Assembly: GCA_017413305.1 (NCBI GenBank) | Contig: JAFPUA010000206.1 | Coordinates: 1 to 7,297 of the forward strand | Direction: 5' to 3' | Origin: Candidatus Ruminimicrobiellum caprinum | Lineage (GTDB): Bacteria > Elusimicrobiota > Endomicrobiia > Endomicrobiales > Endomicrobiaceae | DNA length: 7,297 nt | Shown here: in pieces, positions 6,257 through 7,297 of the stretch | Numbering within the stretch: the first letter of the stretch is position 1 | How the letters are laid out: each line of letters starts with the position of its first letter | Notes under the pieces: generated by a model | Told to the model about the DNA's origin: nothing | Seen by the model: the letters and a program-made list of their open reading frames with translations, nothing else | Databases searched by the model: none | Made by a program: the position numbers and the translations under genes

Positions 6257-7111
6257 ATGAGAAAAATAGAAAGTAATATTATTGTCAATGAAGTTTCAGA
6301 ATTGTGCGGAGATATTAACTTCAATCTTCCGCAGGATGTTTATGATGCCGTATCGTCGTATGTCAAAAACAACGGTTCTGTTTCCGATGATATTTTAAAA
6401 CAGATTTTAGAAAATGCAAAGATTGCCAAAGAGAAGAAAATTGCACTTTGCCAGGATACGGGCACTGCAAACTTTTTTGTTAAAATCGGCAGAGATGTTG
6501 AAATTATAAACGATGACGGCAAGAAAGGCGATATCGTTTCTATAATAAATAAAGGTGTTTCCGACGGATATACAAAATATTATTTAAGAAAGTCCATAGT
6601 TTCTGATCCGTTAAACAGAACAAATACTAAAGATAATACGCCTGCAAATGTTTATTGTGATTATGTTGACGGTGACAAAATAGAAATAACAATGCTTGCT
6701 AAAGGCGGCGGCAGCGAGAATGCAAGTTTTTTAAAAATGCTTACACCTCTTGACAGTTGGGAAGGAATAAAAAAGTTTGTTATCGACAGCATAAAATTAA
6801 AAGGTGCAAATGCTTGCCCTCCTATAATTGTTGGTGTAGGTATCGGTGGCGACTTTGCCTCCGTTGGTCTTCTTGCAAAGAAAGCTTTACTTAGAACTAT
6901 CGGTAGCAAAAATATTAAAGAAGAATACAATTCTAAAGAGCAGGAACTTTTAGGCGAGATAAACAAATTAAATATCGGGCCTATGGGGCTTGGCGGTATG
7001 CCGACGGCTTTGGCAGTGTTTATAGAAACCAAACCATGTCATATTGCATCAATGCCTGTAGCGCTAAACATCCAATGTCACTCCTGCCGTCGTAAAAAAA
7101 TCACTTTGTAA
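6257..7111 (+). CDS. fumA: Class I fumarate hydratase, alpha subunit
   Basis: This 284-residue protein matches the N-terminal (alpha) half of iron-sulfur fumarases of the FumA/TtdA family, which hydrate fumarate to malate using a [4Fe-4S] cluster. The three expected cluster cysteines are visible: Cys65 in ALCQDTG, Cys187 in ACPPIIVGVGIGG and Cys274 in NIQCH. Other landmarks are NTKDNTPA (123-130), GGGSEN (150-155) and GPMGLGGMPTALAV (241-254). Length is normal for a two-subunit enzyme. It begins 2 bases after malic enzyme with no clear Shine-Dalgarno sequence, so it is likely translationally coupled. Activity needs a beta subunit, which does not follow within the window. L-tartrate dehydratase alpha is an alternative from family similarity alone, but the malic enzyme partner favours fumarase. 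Confidence 0.92.
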   Translation: MRKIESNIIVNEVSELCGDINFNLPQDVYDAVSSYVKNNGSVSDDILKQILENAKIAKEKKIALCQDTGTANFFVKIGRDVEIINDDGKKGDIVSIINKGVSDGYTKYYLRKSIVSDPLNRTNTKDNTPANVYCDYVDGDKIEITMLAKGGGSENASFLKMLTPLDSWEGIKKFVIDSIKLKGANACPPIIVGVGIGGDFASVGLLAKKALLRTIGSKNIKEEYNSKEQELLGEINKLNIGPMGLGGMPTALAVFIETKPCHIASMPVALNIQCHSCRRKKITL

Positions 7112-7207
7112 TTTTTAGTTTTTTAAATAAAGCGTAGCAAAAAGAAAATAATGTTCTCGTTTGCTCAATCGCCATTCGCTTGAAATTTTTAAAGCCGGGC
7201 TCCAACT

Positions 7208-7243
7208 GTGTTTTCCTAACGACTATAGGAAGACGGAAAACAC
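7208..7243. repeat. Overlapping, mutually exclusive inverted repeats after fumA
   Basis: The left arm 7208-7216 is perfectly complementary to 7235-7243 (9 bp). Part of the same arm, 7211-7218, can instead pair with 7226-7233 (8 bp with one G-U, 7-base loop). Both pairings use 7211-7216, so they exclude each other. No T-run follows, so it is not a standard terminator. The surrounding 7191-7260 is about 51% G+C by hand count, unlike the genes. Confidence 0.5.
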
Positions 7244-7260
7244 CACGAACATGGTCGCCC

Positions 7261-7287
7261 TAAAATTCTCTACTCAACTGAATTTTA
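7261..7287. repeat. Inverted repeat near the window end
   Basis: The arms 7261-7268 and 7280-7287 are perfectly complementary over 8 bases around an 11-base loop. Pairs are mostly A-T. The following bases (7287-7297) resemble the lead-in to the hairpin before mnmE, but the window ends before a second hairpin can be judged. This may be chance in AT-rich DNA. Confidence 0.25.
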
Positions 7288-7297
7288 CTCTAAAAAT

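Noticed and set aside
6661..7032. 123-codon minus-strand ORF opposite fumA
   Set aside because: It is fully contained in the antisense of a clear fumarase gene, has low-complexity hydrophobic composition and no family signature.
7130..7181. Nested short complementary segments after fumA (7130-7134 with 7177-7181; 7136-7141 with 7160-7165)
   Set aside because: The pairings are 5-6 bp with large loops and no T-tract, which is expected by chance in this sequence.
7251..7297. Open frame from ATG at 7251 to the window end, a candidate start of the fumarase beta gene
   Set aside because: It has no ribosome-binding site, lies in the structured spacer, and its 15 residues do not resemble a fumarase beta N-terminus.

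Overview
The window is an AT-rich bacterial chromosomal segment (coding parts look roughly one-third G+C) with every gene on the + strand. It carries eight complete genes in two blocks. The content is core and metabolic: I see no mobile-element gene, CRISPR array, rRNA or tRNA, and no clear undescribed system. The most unusual material is in the intergenic spacers.

Block 1 (about 61-4691) is the conserved rpmH cluster: ribosomal protein L34 (rpmH), RNase P protein (rnpA), membrane-insertion factor YidD, insertase YidC, the KH/R3H RNA-binding protein Jag/KhpB and the tRNA-modifying GTPase MnmE. A textbook sigma-70-type promoter precedes rpmH. rpmH, rnpA, yidD and yidC are packed with gaps of 0-13 bases, jag follows after 39 bases, and mnmE follows after a 94-base spacer holding a heptamer tandem repeat and a hairpin. 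The usual continuation into mnmG and rsmG is absent. Instead comes a C-rich, roughly 50% G+C spacer ending in an intrinsic terminator.

Block 2 (about 4828-7111) is a two-gene metabolic operon: a single-domain malic enzyme followed 2 bases later by the alpha subunit of class I (Fe-S) fumarase. Its likely promoter overlaps the terminator of block 1. Both enzymes act on malate, joining pyruvate, malate and fumarate, which suggests a fermentative or C4-dicarboxylate route in a probably anaerobic cell. The fumarase beta subunit does not follow within the remaining 186 bases, where there is a second GC-richer, structured spacer.

Organism: a Gram-negative-type long YidC (with periplasmic P1 domain) combined with Jag, a low-GC genome and an oxygen-sensitive class I fumarase fits an anaerobic lineage outside the Proteobacteria. 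A low-GC member of the Elusimicrobiota (Endomicrobium-like) is my best guess, but it rests on overall impression and is not proven by any single feature here.
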